DNA of 43,880 nucleotides from Chromera velia (GCA_018398765.1 JAHBMJ010001450.1:1-43880); one strand, 5' to 3'. Positions 9,175 through 23,264 are shown, counted from the first letter of the stretch. The notes: generated from the sequence alone by a model not told the origin. Made by a program: numbers and translations.

Positions 9175-11947
9175 TTAGTGGGAGAAGCGCATGTTGGGGG
9201 TGGCGGGGATATTCACGGACTTAGTGCACATGGCACCGGAGTCGGTGTATCCCTTGGGGCAGGAGGAAACGGTGGTGTAGGTGGTTCTGGTGCAGCCGGC
9301 GGAGCTGCCAGAGCTGAAGCTGGAGGCAGAGCCAGCGGGGCAGGAGTACTGAGGAGCAACGGTGGTGGAGGACATGCAGGCAGAGCCAGTGTCAACGGTG
9401 CCAGCGGGGCAAGAGTAAGAGGTGGTGTACTCGGTTCTGTAGGAAGTCTCGGCGGGGACAGACTCAACACGGGACTCCATCTCGAAGCCCATCTCGGTAA
9501 CCTTCATCATGGACTTGGAGGAAGAGGTGGAGATCTTCTCGGAAGAGGCGGTCTCAGAGATGGTCTGAGTGGTGAAGGTGGGGATGGAAGAGACGGTCTC
9601 AGTCATGGGGACGGAGCGGGAGACAATCTTGGTGTCGCAAGCGAAGCCACCGGCAGAGGAGCCGCCGAAGCCGGAGCCAGAGCTGCAGGACTGGGTCTCA
9701 TAAGAGGTCTGGTAGGTCACCAGCTGGTTGGGGGAGACAGACTCGGTCTCGTAAGAGGTGGCAACGGAGTGGGAAGTCTCAGAGAGGGTGGTGGTCTCGA
9801 AGGTCTGGAAGGTCTCCTGGACAGTCTGGACCTCAGAGATCTCCTCAGTGAAGTAGGTGGCAACAGCAGGGACAGTCTCAGTGAAGGTGTCGGTCTTGAC
9901 CCTGTACTTGGTCTCGGTCAGGCAGCAAGCAGACATACCGTTGGGACCGGCAGTGGAGCAGGTGGCGAAGTCAGTGGAGCAAGAGCCGTAAGACACGCGG
10001 TCGTTGAGGACGGACACAGTCTCGGAGGTGGACACCACAGAGTAGGAGACAAGGGCGGGGACAGTCTCAGTGTAGGAAGAGGTCTGGAGAGACACGGAGG
10101 TCTCAGAAAGAGTGACCTCATCGTAGACAGTCACAACCTGCTCGGTGGTGGCGGTCTCGGAGATGGTGCGGGTCTCATATCTGTAGAGCTTGGGGACGGT
10201 CTCAGTGACGGTGGAGGTCTCGTAGTCGATGGAGGTGGTGGTGAAGGTCTGCATGGGGACCTCCTGGTAGGAGGGGGCAGAGCAGGACATGGAGGCGCCC
10301 TCACCCATGGGGGTGGTGCCCTCGGGGCAGGCGTATCTGGAAGCACCCTTGGAGACGCCGGGGATAAGGGTGGCAGGGACGGACACGGTGGTGGCGGCCT
10401 TGCAGACGGTGGACATGCCCTTGGAAGAGGCAGTGCCCATCTGGCCGGGGTTGTACTCCTCGGCACCAGCGGGGCAGGAGGTGTGAGTCTCGGACTTGGT
10501 GATGGGGGAGCGGATGGTGACGGTCACGGAGCACTCACCAGAGAAAGTCTCGGTGGTGCCCTCAGGGCAGTAGTAGACGGGGAAGGACTCCACCTTGTTG
10601 ACGGTCACAGTCGCGGGTCTCTTCTCGAAGCGGGCCTTCTTCACAGTGCGGGGAGCGGAAGAAGACACGGGAGAAGCGGAGGGGAGGGTGACAGTGCAGG
10701 TCATGGAGGCACCAGAGCCGGAGGCGGTGGAGCCAGCGGGGCAGGAGTAGGAGGGGACGAGGTGCTGCTTGGTGAGGGTGAGAGTCTGGGGGACGGACTC
10801 GACCTGAGGGATCTGGGAGGACACGGGGACCTCATAGGCCTCAAGGGAGGATCTCTTCAGGGTCACAATGCAAGCACCGCCAGCGGCAGAGGAGCCCTGG
10901 GGGCAAGTCTGGCCAGTCTTGAGGGTGGAGGCGGGGAGGTTGTAGGTGGCGGGGCGGGAAGCGAGGGTGGGGACGCGGACGGACTTGGCAGAGGAGCCCT
11001 GCTCGACAGACTGGAAAGAAAGACGAGCGAGGCAGGAGCCGGAGGCGTCCTGAGTGCCGGAGGGGCAGGCAGTGGAAGAGACGGGGGTGTTCACGGGGAA
11101 GGAGAGGGTGGTGGGGACAGTCTCAGTGGAGTACTCGGTAGAAGAGCCGGTCACAATGCAGGCACCACCGGACAGGGAAGAGCCCTGAGGGCACTGGGGA
11201 GCGCCGGGGACGGAGACCTGCTTGGTCACGGGGACGCTGAAGGGCTCCCTCTCGACGTGGGTGGAGGTCACAGGCACGTCACGAGAGCTCACGGAAGGCA
11301 CGCGGACCATCCTGGTGGAGGTGCACATGCCTGCAACCAAACAAGCGCAGAACACACAAGACACCGTCTCCAACACCAGCCCAACAATGAAAATGGGAAC
11401 AAGAAACGTTACGGCCAGAAAAAAAGCAGCCAGACAAAGGGTTGAACCAGTAAGCAACATGAAGATGCCGGGGGAGAAAAAAACGCAAAGAGGCGGTAAC
11501 ACACAGAAAGCTGACTGACCAGAGGCGTTAGGGCCGGAGGTACCAGCGGGGCAGGTGGTGAAGGGGACCTGGTGGGGGATGCGCTCAGCGATCTTGGGCT
11601 GAGTGGTGGAGGAAGTGCAGGAGTTGCCGGAGAGGGTGAATCCCTGCAGGTGGAAGATGTACACACAACCAATTCATACACGGACACTCACACTCTGACA
11701 CAGGAAGGGAAACGAGGTCAAACAATGCCGTCTCCGTCTCCCAACTCAGTTTCAGACTCACCGCGGAGCAAGAGGGCACAGCGGCGATGGTCACGGTCTG
11801 GGGGATCTGCTCGGTCTGCTTGGGAACAGACTCAGAGGTGGTGCACATGTGCCCGGACAGCTGGTAGCCGGCGGGGCAGGAGTACTCGATCCCCATGGGG
11901 TTGGCAGCCGCAAGGGCGAAGGCAGCGGGCACAGCGAGGAACTTCAT
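9175..11947 (-). CDS. Secreted Cys-rich oocyst-wall-protein-like protein (three exons)
   Basis: Exons by splice signals and phase: 11947-11762, 11643-11520, 11330-9175 (donors GTGAGT and GTCAGT; both acceptors end TGCAG), giving about 821 residues. The N-terminus MKFLAVPAAFALAAA is a signal peptide. About a dozen motifs of the form C-P-x-G...C are spread through the protein, typically 12-20 residues between the two Cys, separated by Val/Pro/Thr-rich segments. The middle carries Thr/Ser-rich repeats with recurring TETVP and ISET words. This arrangement recalls the Cys repeats of apicomplexan oocyst wall proteins (COWP/OWP), which are disulphide-linked wall components; wall function is therefore inferred. 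Third codon positions are strongly G/C-biased, suggesting high expression. The start is the first ATG and directly precedes the signal peptide. Confidence 0.8.
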
Positions 11948-13122
11948 TGTGTTGCTTGAGGAAAGGGTGTGATAACTTGAGACAGAAAGAGAACCGAGGT
12001 CAACCGAACCAAGTCACAAAGACAAGTGGAAAATGAATGGTGTGTGAAACTGGTTGGACATCGCAAGAGCCCCACCTTTCTCCAAAAAGTCAAAATCTCT
12101 CCAAGCAGAATTTCGAAATTGTGCATGCATTTTCACCGTTTCATGCGTTTCACGTGAGACACGCGATGTGTTGTTTGTGCGAAAAACAACACAAATCATT
12201 GTCTCAGATGGCAGCTCGGCCTGAAATTCGAGGTCATTTCGGGGGCATCTGCTGGGGTGCGCCGCCAGGTTTCAGCTAGCAGACGGCAGCCCCACCCCGA
12301 TGATCGAGTGATGCAGGTCGGGCAAAGGGGTAATACAACATTGTCCTAGACTCATGCATTGCATGATAGCCTATAGACCAATCAATAATTATAATCAATA
12401 ACTGACATAATGATGATGATGATGATTATGATAAGATTGACTAAACTCAGCAGTCATCGTCCACCAATGGATACCAATGGCAAAGGCCGGGCAGTCTGTG
12501 TTCATGAAAATATACAAAAATTGCAAAAATCTAAATGCTCCTACTAGATATGTTCTAAATTTAAACACTAAATTCTGTTTAATCCTAGGTTTAATCTAAG
12601 CTTTCTAATCATTAAACAGAGTTAAACAAGAATCGTTATAAGATTTAGTACAAGATTTTAAACACAAACTCTCAGAGAGTGCATGCATGACTACCAATTG
12701 ATTTTAATATTAGTACAAAACTTTGCAAACTAATTTAATAAAAAACAGTAAGATCGAGATCTGAAATTAATCACTTTTAAAAGAACTTTTTAAAGGAGAA
12801 CATAATAAACAAGACATTGAGTGACTTATAAATTAGCTAGTAAATTAGCTAAATGAGATTTACACAGATACAGCGGACATAATTACATAAACATACTAGC
12901 AAGGTCTGTTTGCGATTGCTTCTATCCTTGACGGAATCGCATGAAAAGTCCGAAAGGGACAAAAGAGCTGAATGGGAGAGACGGATTTTCCGGCCTCGTC
13001 CGATAAATTAATCGATGCATTCATTTTTGCACTTTGCATTGCTTTGGGGAAAGATGAAGTCACTTCTAGGATGATCGCGAAGGGAAGTTGGAGTGCGATA
13101 AGCATCGATTGACGTAGAAAAC

Positions 13123-13163
<41 letters not shown>

Positions 13164-13585
13164 GGAGGGAAGGAAGGAAACATGAGAGACCGAAGTTAAG
13201 GAGAGAAAGTTGATGGATGCTGGTTGATGAGAGCACCAGCCAAGGACATTGATTGATGTGCTCACACACCCGTTGAATTCAGGCTTTAGAAAAACAGAAG
13301 AGAAACACACGTTCATTCATTTGTTCACTCATTCAAGAATTCACTCATCAAATGACATTCATCCATCCATCCATCTATTTATTTAGGACGGCTGTTTGGA
13401 GAATCTCTTCCGTCCACCTTGTCGACCACCCCCCCCTCCCTCCCCCTTCTTTCATCTTCCACCTTCTCAAAATTTCTGCAACTCCCTAAGATCACCACGA
13501 CGTATGATTGTTTCTGCCTCCCTCTGGCCGTCTATGATTCCTCATGCACTGATGTAGTCGAGTCCCTCCCTCACCCATCTTTCCA
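11948..13585. other. Intergenic region, promoter side of the wall-protein gene
   Basis: The first few hundred bases upstream of 11947 must hold the promoter of the wall-like gene; no clear TATA or known motif is seen. An AT-rich stretch lies at about 12500-12900. A GA microsatellite occupies about 13124-13164, and TTCAT/CATC short repeats lie at about 13310-13380. No coding region is supported. Confidence 0.55.
13378..13384 (-). promoter_or_regulatory. Candidate polyadenylation signal of the giant gene
   Basis: On the minus strand this reads AAATAAA, containing AATAAA, about 200 bases after the stop codon at 13586. Position and sequence fit a eukaryotic poly(A) signal; chromerid usage of this hexamer is assumed. 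Confidence 0.4.
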
Positions 13586-16500
13586 CTACGATCCAAAGTC
13601 AACTGCCACGTCATCGTCTTTGTAGTCCACCACAACCGAGTACCCTTCCAGCATCGCACCGATTTTACCAATCACCTGCACAGAAAGAGAGATAGACAAA
13701 CAAGCAGACGGACAGATGGACAGACGCAGCAAAAGATTTCAGACGACCACCAGAAAACATATCAAAATGAAGTGGTATGAATGAAACTCAGGTGAGTCAT
13801 ATACCGCAGGATCGAAAGACGCGAAGCTCCGCTTGGATTACTCAAGTGCTGTGACGTCTTGTTTTCTGTCTTTCCCTCTTCCCTCCTCTTTCTGCACCCT
13901 CTGAGTCAACCGGTCACACAATTAATCAAACTGAAGGAATACAACCAAGCTTCACGCGGCCACACAATTAATCAAACTGAAGGAAGACAACCAACCTTCA
14001 CGCGGCCACACAATTAATCAAACTGAAGGAAGACAACCAACCTTCACGCGGCCACACAATTAATCAAACTGAAGGAATACAACCAACCTTCACGCGGCCA
14101 CACAATTAATCAAACTGAAGGAAGACAACCAACCTTCACGCGGCCACACAATTAATCAAACTGAAGGAATACAACCAACCTTCACGCGGCCACACAATTA
14201 ATCAAACTGAAGGAAGACAACCAACCTTCACGCGGCCACACAATTAATCAAACTGAAGGAATACAACCACACAATTAATCAAACTGAAGGAATACAACCA
14301 CACAATTAATCAAAGTGAAGGAATGCAACCAACCTTCACGGACGCGTTGCCAGAGCTGAGTGCCTGTATGACGGTCACAAAAGTTGCCGGGCCCATCGCG
14401 ATCTCGAGGTCTAAACCCTGTCTGATTCGAGACTGCCGGTTTCCCTCCAGCTCCACTGAGGGGTCCCAGACCTCACGCGTCCACCCGATCAGCCTGCAGA
14501 CAGAGAGAGAAGAGGTCAATAAGGAGCTAGGGACAAACACGGAGTCTTCTGCATGTCAACCGAAAATGTTTTCTTGGATTCCATCTCCACTCAGACTCCG
14601 GCATACTTTGTGCGTGTGAGTGAGAGAGAGAGAAAGAACCGGCCAGCGAAACTCTTGCTTGTATTCCGTCGCTTCCCATGCATTTATGTGATTCACGGCC
14701 TGCTTGACGAAGAGGCTCACACTAAAGCATGGAAGAAATGAACTGACTGTTCTCCGTCATAGATGTCCAGGTACATGAAGTAGATGCCGATTTTCGTCGG
14801 GAAGGGATTCTTCAAGGTGGGGAACACCTTGATGGAGGGAGGGAAGATCTGCACACGTTGGCACGGGCACAAACGAGTCCACAGACACACAGACTCGCAC
14901 ATAGGCGCACCTCTACTCCCGAAGACAGACCAAGCGAGATCGAGCACTCGCATGGACAGCGCACAGGACGGCAGTGCGGCGAAGAAAGCAAATCTCGAAA
15001 GGATTCAAGAAGAGAGTACATGTAGAAAACACAACACTGGGCTGTTCTGAAGGGTAAACACAGACTCGCTCTTCACCCGTGAAGAGTCGACAGAGGCCCT
15101 TGCTCGATCCAACGACTGACGTTCACACTCATTGACGTGTCCGCCAGCATTTTCCCGTCTGCCCCTTGGATTTCCGTGTGCGTCCTGAAATCCTCCAAGC
15201 TGCTCAGCAGAGGAGATGAGGACGTATCCGGTCTCCCTCTCAGCATGACGACGTTGAACATCTGAGAGATGTACCTGGAGACAAGTTGTTGGGGCCCTGT
15301 GCGCTCAGCACTCTTGGGGTCTTGAATCGGGGGGATCATTTCGATTTTGATTTTGCTTCTGTTTGTTCTCCCGGTGATCAATCGGAGATCCTCTATTGTG
15401 ACTGTGCCGATCTTGATCATGTGGGAGATGCGCGAGAGGTCCCAACGAGGCTCCAGAGAGGGGGGGTAACGGGGCCCTGGGGTCAGCTGTGCGGGTGTGG
15501 CGGGGAATGAGACCTTCGAGAGATCGAATTCATTTCGCTTCACCAACCCGCTAACCCTCTCCTGGTTGCTGAGAGTCAGGCCCTCGGATACCAGAGCCTC
15601 CACCTCCCTAGGTCCCATCAGAGACAGGTCAGAGGGGTCAAAGGGGCTGAAGGGCATGTAGAGATCTAGGAAGAGATCGCCCAAGAAAACGGAGAGCTCC
15701 CCCTCGTAGTCGATCTCCAACGACGCCTCGAGAAGAAGAGAGTTGGCAGATCCGCCAACGACCACCATGTCCTTTGTCCTCATCTTGTCAGAGGAGAAAG
15801 TCGTTCCTGCCATACCTGCACAAACACACACACACACACACACGCTTACGCACACACACGCAGTGCGTATACAGAGAGGGGCAAAAGGCAGGAAGAACCA
15901 GGCTTGCAGACATGCTGTCAGGCAGGGCTCACTTTCAGGACACTTGACGAAAACAGAGTATGGAGATCGCGAAAACAGAGCAAACACACCCCCACTCGCA
16001 CAGCTTCAAAGTCAGAGCGTAGAGCCGTGAGATACATGCACAAGAATTTCATTGTACCTTTCTCCTGCCTGTGTATTTCGTATCTCGCTTATTCTCTCCA
16101 TTCTATCTACTCTTCGGTTGACCGCACACTCATTCATAACTTCATCAGACGTCTACTTACTGTTGATTTTTCTTGCAGATGAGATCGGAACTCCATCCAA
16201 TTGAAGGGTGCCGATTTCAGTTTCCAGACGGATTTTCCCTGTGCCCTTCAGCGTGATGAGGGGGTCTCTTTCCTCAAAGATCACCGTCCTGACAAACCCA
16301 GACATCCTCTCCTCCCCTTCTGCATCAAAATCCATCGATACGTCTCTGAACTGGCCCTTGAAGGTTTCGCCCACCTCCAATGAACCCCTGTCGGGGCCAA
16401 GGATGTTCATCTCCAACTGCACAAGCTTCCCTGCACCCTTCTGGGCAAGCTCAAGGTCACACTCGACAGAACGAATTGCGTGCCGAACAGATATTCCCGT

Positions 16501-19500
16501 CGGCAGTGCGTACTGCACAGTCACGGCCCCCGACAGAGACGGCATCTCCCGATCGAAATTGAATGCCAGACCCTGGATCTCGAGGTCTCTGATCAAGTCA
16601 CTGCTGCCACCGCTGTCACCCCCCAGCAATTCTGGAGAGACTGCGATAGTCAGGCTGAAGGCAGACAATGCCATTCGCACCCATCTGGCGGGCTCTCTCG
16701 TCTGAAGCCGTCTCTGTCTCCCTTCTCCTCCGTCTCCTCCCTCTTTCTCCTCCAAAAACAGACGGCGGGAGAACAGCCGCAATTCACTGCCAGTGATGGT
16801 CAGGTTGGCAGGTGGGCCGCTGCCGAGGTAACCGTTGACGAAGGTCGAGATGGCGAATAGCTCGTCCTTGTTCCTCGGTGCGACCTCTCCCGTGAAGGTG
16901 AGTGTCACATTCCCGGGTGACAGGTTCAGATCGTCTGTCTGCAGGGTGGCAATTCTCTCACCTGACGCAAAGAGATCAAATTCTGCTGGGCCTAGGTCGA
17001 GAGTACCCGTGGCGGGGTTGGTGAAGGAAGCACCGGCAGAGATTGCCAGTGCGTCCCTTCTCTCCGTGCTGTCTGTGATCTGGAGATCCTGCAGGCTTGG
17101 AGACCCTACGTTATTGAACGAGAAGGAAGGGAGGGAAAGCGCGAGATCGACTGGAATATCGGGGAGGCTTTCGATAACCCCGAGATCAGTCACAACCCCA
17201 ACTTCCATCGCGCCCTTCAGGAAAACAGAGGCCCCAGAAGGACTCTCGAGGAGAGAGGCGGCCAAACGTCCGAAGGCACTGCCGTCTCCCTCAAGCAGAA
17301 GAGGCACGTCTGTTAAGTCCATCGACAGAAGATTCACTGCAGAAGGGGTTTGGATCTTGGCGGTGTTCAGCTGTGCAAGCGTCACATTGCGTCCGTTTTC
17401 CTCTCTGCTCATGCTGACAGTCAAGGAGACCGACTGAAGCTGCATAGCGGTGGACCCACCGAAGGGAGAGCCAATGTTTCCAAACAGCGAAGTTCCCATC
17501 AGCGCGACGGTCTCTTCCTGTACTTTGATGGACAGACCCTCACTGGTGATGTTACTCACTAGGCCATCAGTCGAGACAGAGGGCACATGTGGGAGTGCCA
17601 TGCTGAGAGCAAGTCTCTCGACCAGACGCTGCTTCCATACAGGGCTGGAGGCAGACACGGCCCCCCTGGCAACAACGACGCTGGGATCCTTCCGCAAATA
17701 CCCGGCCAGGAATCCCGACACGTCCCCCTCTGGGCCCGCTGGGAGGGGCCCCAGTTGTCCCGTGACTGTCAGAGAGCTGCTGCCCCCAGGGACCATCGAT
17801 AGGCCCTCCAGCGTCACTTCTCCAAACTTAACCAGCTCTCCGTCTCCTCCGATTCCTTGGGGGACCAAAATGTCAAATGACGTGTCTCCAAGCTCAACAC
17901 CTGGAAGAGAAGAAAAGAGAAACGGATTGCTTCCAAAATATAGGAGACTGGAGAAATGGAACAGGTGTCGAGACGAGAACAAGGAAAACAAGGAGAGACG
18001 GACAAATATCCAGCATGCCCCAAAACAAAAAGATGGTGTAATCTCCGAAGAAAGAGAAGGCCAAAAAGGAAAGCCACGCTGTCAAAGAAGAAGCTAGGAG
18101 CAAGTAAGTCTTCCCCCCTCCCACCCAAAACTGACCCGTGGTTGAGGGATTGGCAACACTCAGCCGCCCCACGAACCCTACACCCCGGGGCTCAAAGCTC
18201 TCATCTCCCGTCGCTGCCTGCCCCTCTTCAGCTGGCCCCGTAAACTCAAGGTCCCCAAAGTCAAAGTTGCCGCTGCCCGACCCAGACGAGTCTGAGGTCA
18301 GCCCCAAGCCCTTCATTCCGATGGGTCTGTTGATTGCCATGTTGCTAAGGGTGACGTCACCCACAGGCGTGACTACTCGGACTGCAGCCGTCCCGTTAAT
18401 GCGGAGACACTGGGGTGCACCCTCAGCAGGGGCAGTGGCAACCCTTCCAACGAAGTCACCGAAGCCCGTGCCGTCGTCTGAGAGGGTCAACATTCCCGAC
18501 TCCGCGGGGAAGGAGACGTTGGCGGTGAGAAGAATTTCAGCATCACCGCCCACTTCTGTAGGCTCTCCCCGGCTGAAACCGGACGCGCTCACAGGCAACG
18601 ACGCAAAGTCAAGAACTCCCAGAGGGGTTTCCCCTGCAGAGCTCCCTCCTGCCGCTGCTGCGCACCCCTCATCTGCGCTGGCGGCCCCTGCCACCCCCGT
18701 TCCCGCATCAAAGAGGTCTGCAGAAAACCCGATGGTCTGCAATGCAACCCCGCTCTCTGTTTTGAAGGGGTTGAGGGCAGCCACAAAGAGATCAGAGCCC
18801 ATCAACAGCTTCTGCCCGTCCTCCGGGTGAGGGGCAAGGAACAGACCGCCCAGAGAGACAGAACGGACAAGGTCACCGAACCTGCACCAAGAAGTAAAGA
18901 CAGAGAGTGAAGAGAAGACAAATGAAAACACACAACAAGGCGAACTCCGAAGACAGAGCGGATGGACATTGACACGGAAACTCCTGGATGAAGAGATGAT
19001 GGGCGCGATTGGACCCTTCTGACCAACTACCTGACTGACTAACTGACTGACTGACTGACTGACTGACATGTCGGTGAAGGAAGGCATTTGCGGTGAGAAG
19101 TCGATCTGGCTCATCGCCTCTGAGAGCCATGCAGGGGTCCCGCTGGAACTCCCCCCCTCTGCCCCTGCCATATCGATTTCTGTCTTGAGTCTATTTCCGA
19201 GTGTGCCGTCCACCATTGCCTGGAACATTTGGCTGAGTTTCTCTCTTGTCTGCTCGTCTGGTGCTGCGAGTTCTCCCTGCATTCTGATCTCGGAGCTCTG
19301 TGATGGGGCCGCATTGAACGAATCTGCCGAGACCGTCCCGACTCTCACGCCCTCGAATACCAGATTCACTCTGGGTGCACCCAGGTTAAGGGGTGTGGAA
19401 GAGGGGTTGACGATAGTCAGGAGGAGTTCGAGAGCCACTGAGCGGTCCTGAAGAGAGCCTGGACCCGTGAACTCAAGAGCAGTCACGGCTGACCCCGAAA

Positions 19501-20259
19501 GGCCGTTGAGACCTGGAAGTTCCATCACAGAGGTCACGGGAATGTCGTAGAGCTCCAGGGACTCTGAAGAGAGAGACGTGCGCAACGCAACCGAGGCCTT
19601 ACCCTCAAGAGAGAGCGAGACGGCAGACGAGGAGAAGAAATCGGACACAAATCTATTGAAGGCTTCACGGTCAGATGACACACGGAGAGCTGTATCCAGT
19701 GCGACCTCGACGCACAACTGTCCATCTGACGACCTGCATTGGTTTGCTTGCGGGGTTGACATGTCGTTCTTCGTCAGAGGGAGGTCTAAAGTACCGATAG
19801 GGTCGCCACGACTGTCTGTAAGAGAAGTCGTGAAACTCAAAGCGGCTACTTCGATCAACTGGTTCTCTGTAGGGCCGAGAGGATTGTTCAAAACAAGTTT
19901 CAGTCTGCCTGAGAGGGGCAGACTGCCGTCCTCTGTCGCACCCTCGAAATCCATGCTCAACCCCCCAAACTCGGAGGACTCCAGAAGCGGTTTTTCGGCT
20001 GCCCCACTCAGTGGCATCTGCTCTCCCCCTATAGATGTTGTCATCTCAAATCCTTCCAAGACTCCCTCAAGCCACGGGGCTGGTGCAGGGGAATTGTCTG
20101 AGGGTGTCAACGCTCCCTCCATCCCTGCCGCCTCTGCCTGATCTGGCGAGAGGGCCCTGACCTCCACCTCCACAGGTGTCTTTGAGAGGAACGATTGGAA
20201 GAAACTCTCCAGTGCCGTCAGGGCCGCTTCATCCCCCTCAGGAACCGGAAGCAGCTTTC
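13586..20259 (-). other. Exons 14-20 of the giant gene: non-modular C-terminal half
   Basis: Exons 14-16 are long (1,192, 746 and 1,740 nt) and encode further divergent LEA-like units, with motifs such as NPSSTPLNLGAPRVNLVFEG and ELFAISTFVNGYLG. Exons 17-20 are 695, 101, 160 and 90 nt. Exon 17 is cut at a phase-0 GTCAGT donor (15120) rather than read through to the TGA at 15073, because this joins to exon 18 in the frame encoding IFPPSIKVFPTLKNPFPTKI. The end is a short acidic tail (DYKDDDVAVDFGS) before the stop at 13586. Confidence 0.75.
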
Positions 20260-23173
20260 CTGCATGATCGAGTCGTTCAAATACACACATCAGAATGCAT
20301 GCATTCATTCATCAAATCATGACAGCACACACGCAAGACGCCTCACAGAGGTCATTCTGCCTCCCAAAGATCAAAACTCAAATAGCGCAAATTTCTCCAC
20401 CACACGAGCACAGAACAGCTTCCCAGAAGAAAAAGGCACAAGCATCAGCAAGATCAGCTGCTCATGCAGAGATACGAGGTTGACGACACAAAAGTCCTGC
20501 AGTAATGTGACGGCCCATACACGGCATGCCTCTCTTCTCTTGGACAACAGGAAACTATCACAAACGACGGCACCACGAAATTCCTTGATCTCAGATCACA
20601 CAAAGACTTCCAGAAGAAACCTCCCCCACGCACTGACTGACCGTTGAAGTCCACCAGATTGTCTCCCGGTTGGATCTGCACCGTGTCCACAGACTGGATG
20701 CGCGCAAGGGTCTGGTCCATGTACACGATCTCCACCGCAAGCCGCTGCCCAAGGTCCACATCAGCAGCAGAAGGGTTGGGCAGCACAACGGCAGCCGAGA
20801 GGGCCCAACTGCCATCCTGGGGGTTGGACTTCTCGACTGAGAAAGACTTCACAGAGACGCCCTTCAACCCTCCCATTCCCTTCATCGAACTCGACTGACT
20901 CAAAGGAACACCCTCCAGCACAAGGGGACCGACTACAGTGCGAGCCTTGACGTTGGCACTTCCCCCGCTGAGTGCCACCTCGACCTCGTCCTTCTCCCTG
21001 AAGTCATTCACAAAAGACTTGAAAGGTGCACCCCCCTCCGTCAACTCTAGCTCGGCCTCCAGGTACAACGGAATGTCCAAAATCGTTTCCTGTCCCTGCA
21101 GCCGTCGTCCTGCAGTCTCACTGCTGGCAGCCCCGGTTCGACCTTCAAGAGGAACCAGCCGCCCTCCAACGAAGCGGCCGAGGGTCTGGTCTCCGTAGAC
21201 AAGATCGCCGTCAAGCTCGACCTGCATGTGATCGAACGGTCAGGGGAAGAATGCATGCGGTTGTTTTCTTGAGACCACCTCGCAGCGGATGTGTAGATAC
21301 GAACTCAGCTATCTATTTCTCTCTCTATACGTCCATCCATCCATCCATTCATCCACCCCCTTGCCTATCCAATCAGTCGTTGACTCACTCACTCCTTTCC
21401 TCCCTCACTTATTTAAACATACTCCTTCACATCCCCTCTCCCACACTGACCTCTTCGACGTCGACAGGAGAGTTGGGGCCAAGAGGAGAGCCAATCGAGA
21501 CGATGACCTCGCCTGTGAGGAGAACGTGGGACTCTTCCTTCCCCTCAACTGCCCCCATGGAGAGGCCCTTGAACTCCAGACCCCGCACCAGCTCGGTGGT
21601 GCCGTTCCCGGAACCCTCCAGAGCTGAGGACAGTTCAAGCTCTCTCACGGCAACTGCAGTACAGGAGATGTACGAAAGAATCGGGTATCTCTAGGCACTG
21701 AAAAACATCAAGACTCATTCAAAACAATCCGTGGACTGTCAGCACGATCTATGGACACAATGAAGTGGACACGAACAGAAAGACAAAGAGGTGGGACGAC
21801 TGACGGTCAAAGAGCGGCTGAGAAGACCCGAGACCCCTCACGAGGACCTCCAACGCCTCTCCCTGCAAGAACGACTGCATTATTTTCTGCAGGGCCTCTT
21901 GAGCGGCTGTGTCCCCTTCTGCAGGAGGGGGGATGACTCCGTTGAGAGTCATCTGATTCACCCCCGGCATCAGGGCTCCGTCTGCCGTCAGCGTTCCGAC
22001 CCGCACGAAGGACCCGGAAGGCGAAGGGGCCAGGAGACCAAACGTCAGTACGCCCAGGTCCTCCACACCCACACGCCCAGGTGCCACGAATTGGACCTCT
22101 GCGGTCAACCGGACGGCCTCCTCGTCGGAGTGGGACAAGTCAAATCCAGTCACCTTGACGTCTGAGAACCCCTGTCCGGTTCCTGCAAAAAGACATTAAC
22201 AGCAATCAAATGCAAAGGGAAAAGCAAAAATCACCGAAAAAAGGGGGCAAAAATGCCTCGCATCTTTCAAGCCTTTCCTCTTGCTTTTCTGCCTCCTCTC
22301 TCTCTCTCTCTCTCTCTCTCTCAGTCTGGCAGGACAAGACTGACTTACCGTTCATGCTGAATTGATTGTTCACTTCCATTCCCTCCAGGACCAACGGGCC
22401 CACAACGGTGCGAGCTTCGACACTGGCGCTGCTGTCTGCAAGGCCCAGAGTGAGGAGATCCTTCTTCATGAAATCTGCCACGAAGCTCTTGAAGGGGCTC
22501 CCGTCTCCTGTCAGCACAAGCTCTGACTGGAGAAAGAGAGGGAATTCAACCAGCGTCTCCCCCCCCTCGGACCCCACCACTCGTTGTCTCTCTCCTGTCT
22601 CCGTCTGTGGGGGCGTCAAACGGCCCCTTGAGATCTCTCCGACTGGAGAGGGTGAGGAGGCTCCGTACACAAGTGTGCCCTCCAGTTCAACCTGCACATG
22701 CACCAACAGGAATGCAGACGCAAAGAAAGTGTTCATATTTCCTTCCATTCAAGTGGGCAGACAAGCAGAGACACGAGACAGACGGACAGACGGGAAGATG
22801 GCAAAGAGACAACAAAAGAGCAGAAACGGGACAAGAAGGTCATCATATGTCTGTCTGTCTGTCTGACTGTATGTCTGTCGGTCTGTCTGTCGGTCTGTCT
22901 GTCGGTCTGTCTGTATGTCTGTCGGTCTGTCTGTCTGTCTGTCGGTCTGTCGGTCTGTCTGTCGGTCGGTCGGTCGGTCTGTCTGTCTATCTGTCTATCT
23001 GTCTGTCTGTCCGTCTATCTATCTGCCTGTCTGTCTGTCTGTCTATCTGTCTGTCTATCTATCTGTCTGTCTGTCTGTCTGTCTATCTGTCTGTCTGTCT
23101 GTCTGTCTATCTGTCTGTCTGTCTGTCTATCTGTCTGTCTGTCTGTCTATCTATCTGTCTGTCTGTCTGTCTA

Positions 23174-23204
<31 letters not shown>

Positions 23205-23225
23205 GTCTGTCTATCTATCTGTCTA

Positions 23226-23264
<39 letters not shown>

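Noticed and set aside
9178-11445. 755-codon plus-strand open frame opposite the wall-protein gene
   Set aside because: It is Gly/Leu/Ala/Asp-rich and mirrors the G/C-ending codons and repeats of the minus-strand gene. The minus strand has a signal peptide, Cys motifs and phase-correct introns; the antisense frame has none and runs across those introns.
13915-14342. CRISPR-like regular array of 46-bp units
   Set aside because: The units are directly adjacent without unique spacers, vary only by point changes and truncation, and lie in a eukaryotic intron, so this is a minisatellite.
15073-15120. TGA at 15073 as the end of the giant gene
   Set aside because: A GTCAGT donor at 15120 in phase 0 joins to exon 18, and exons 18-20 keep phase to a final stop at 13586 with LEA-like content. 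The longer model is favoured, but an isoform ending at 15073 is possible.
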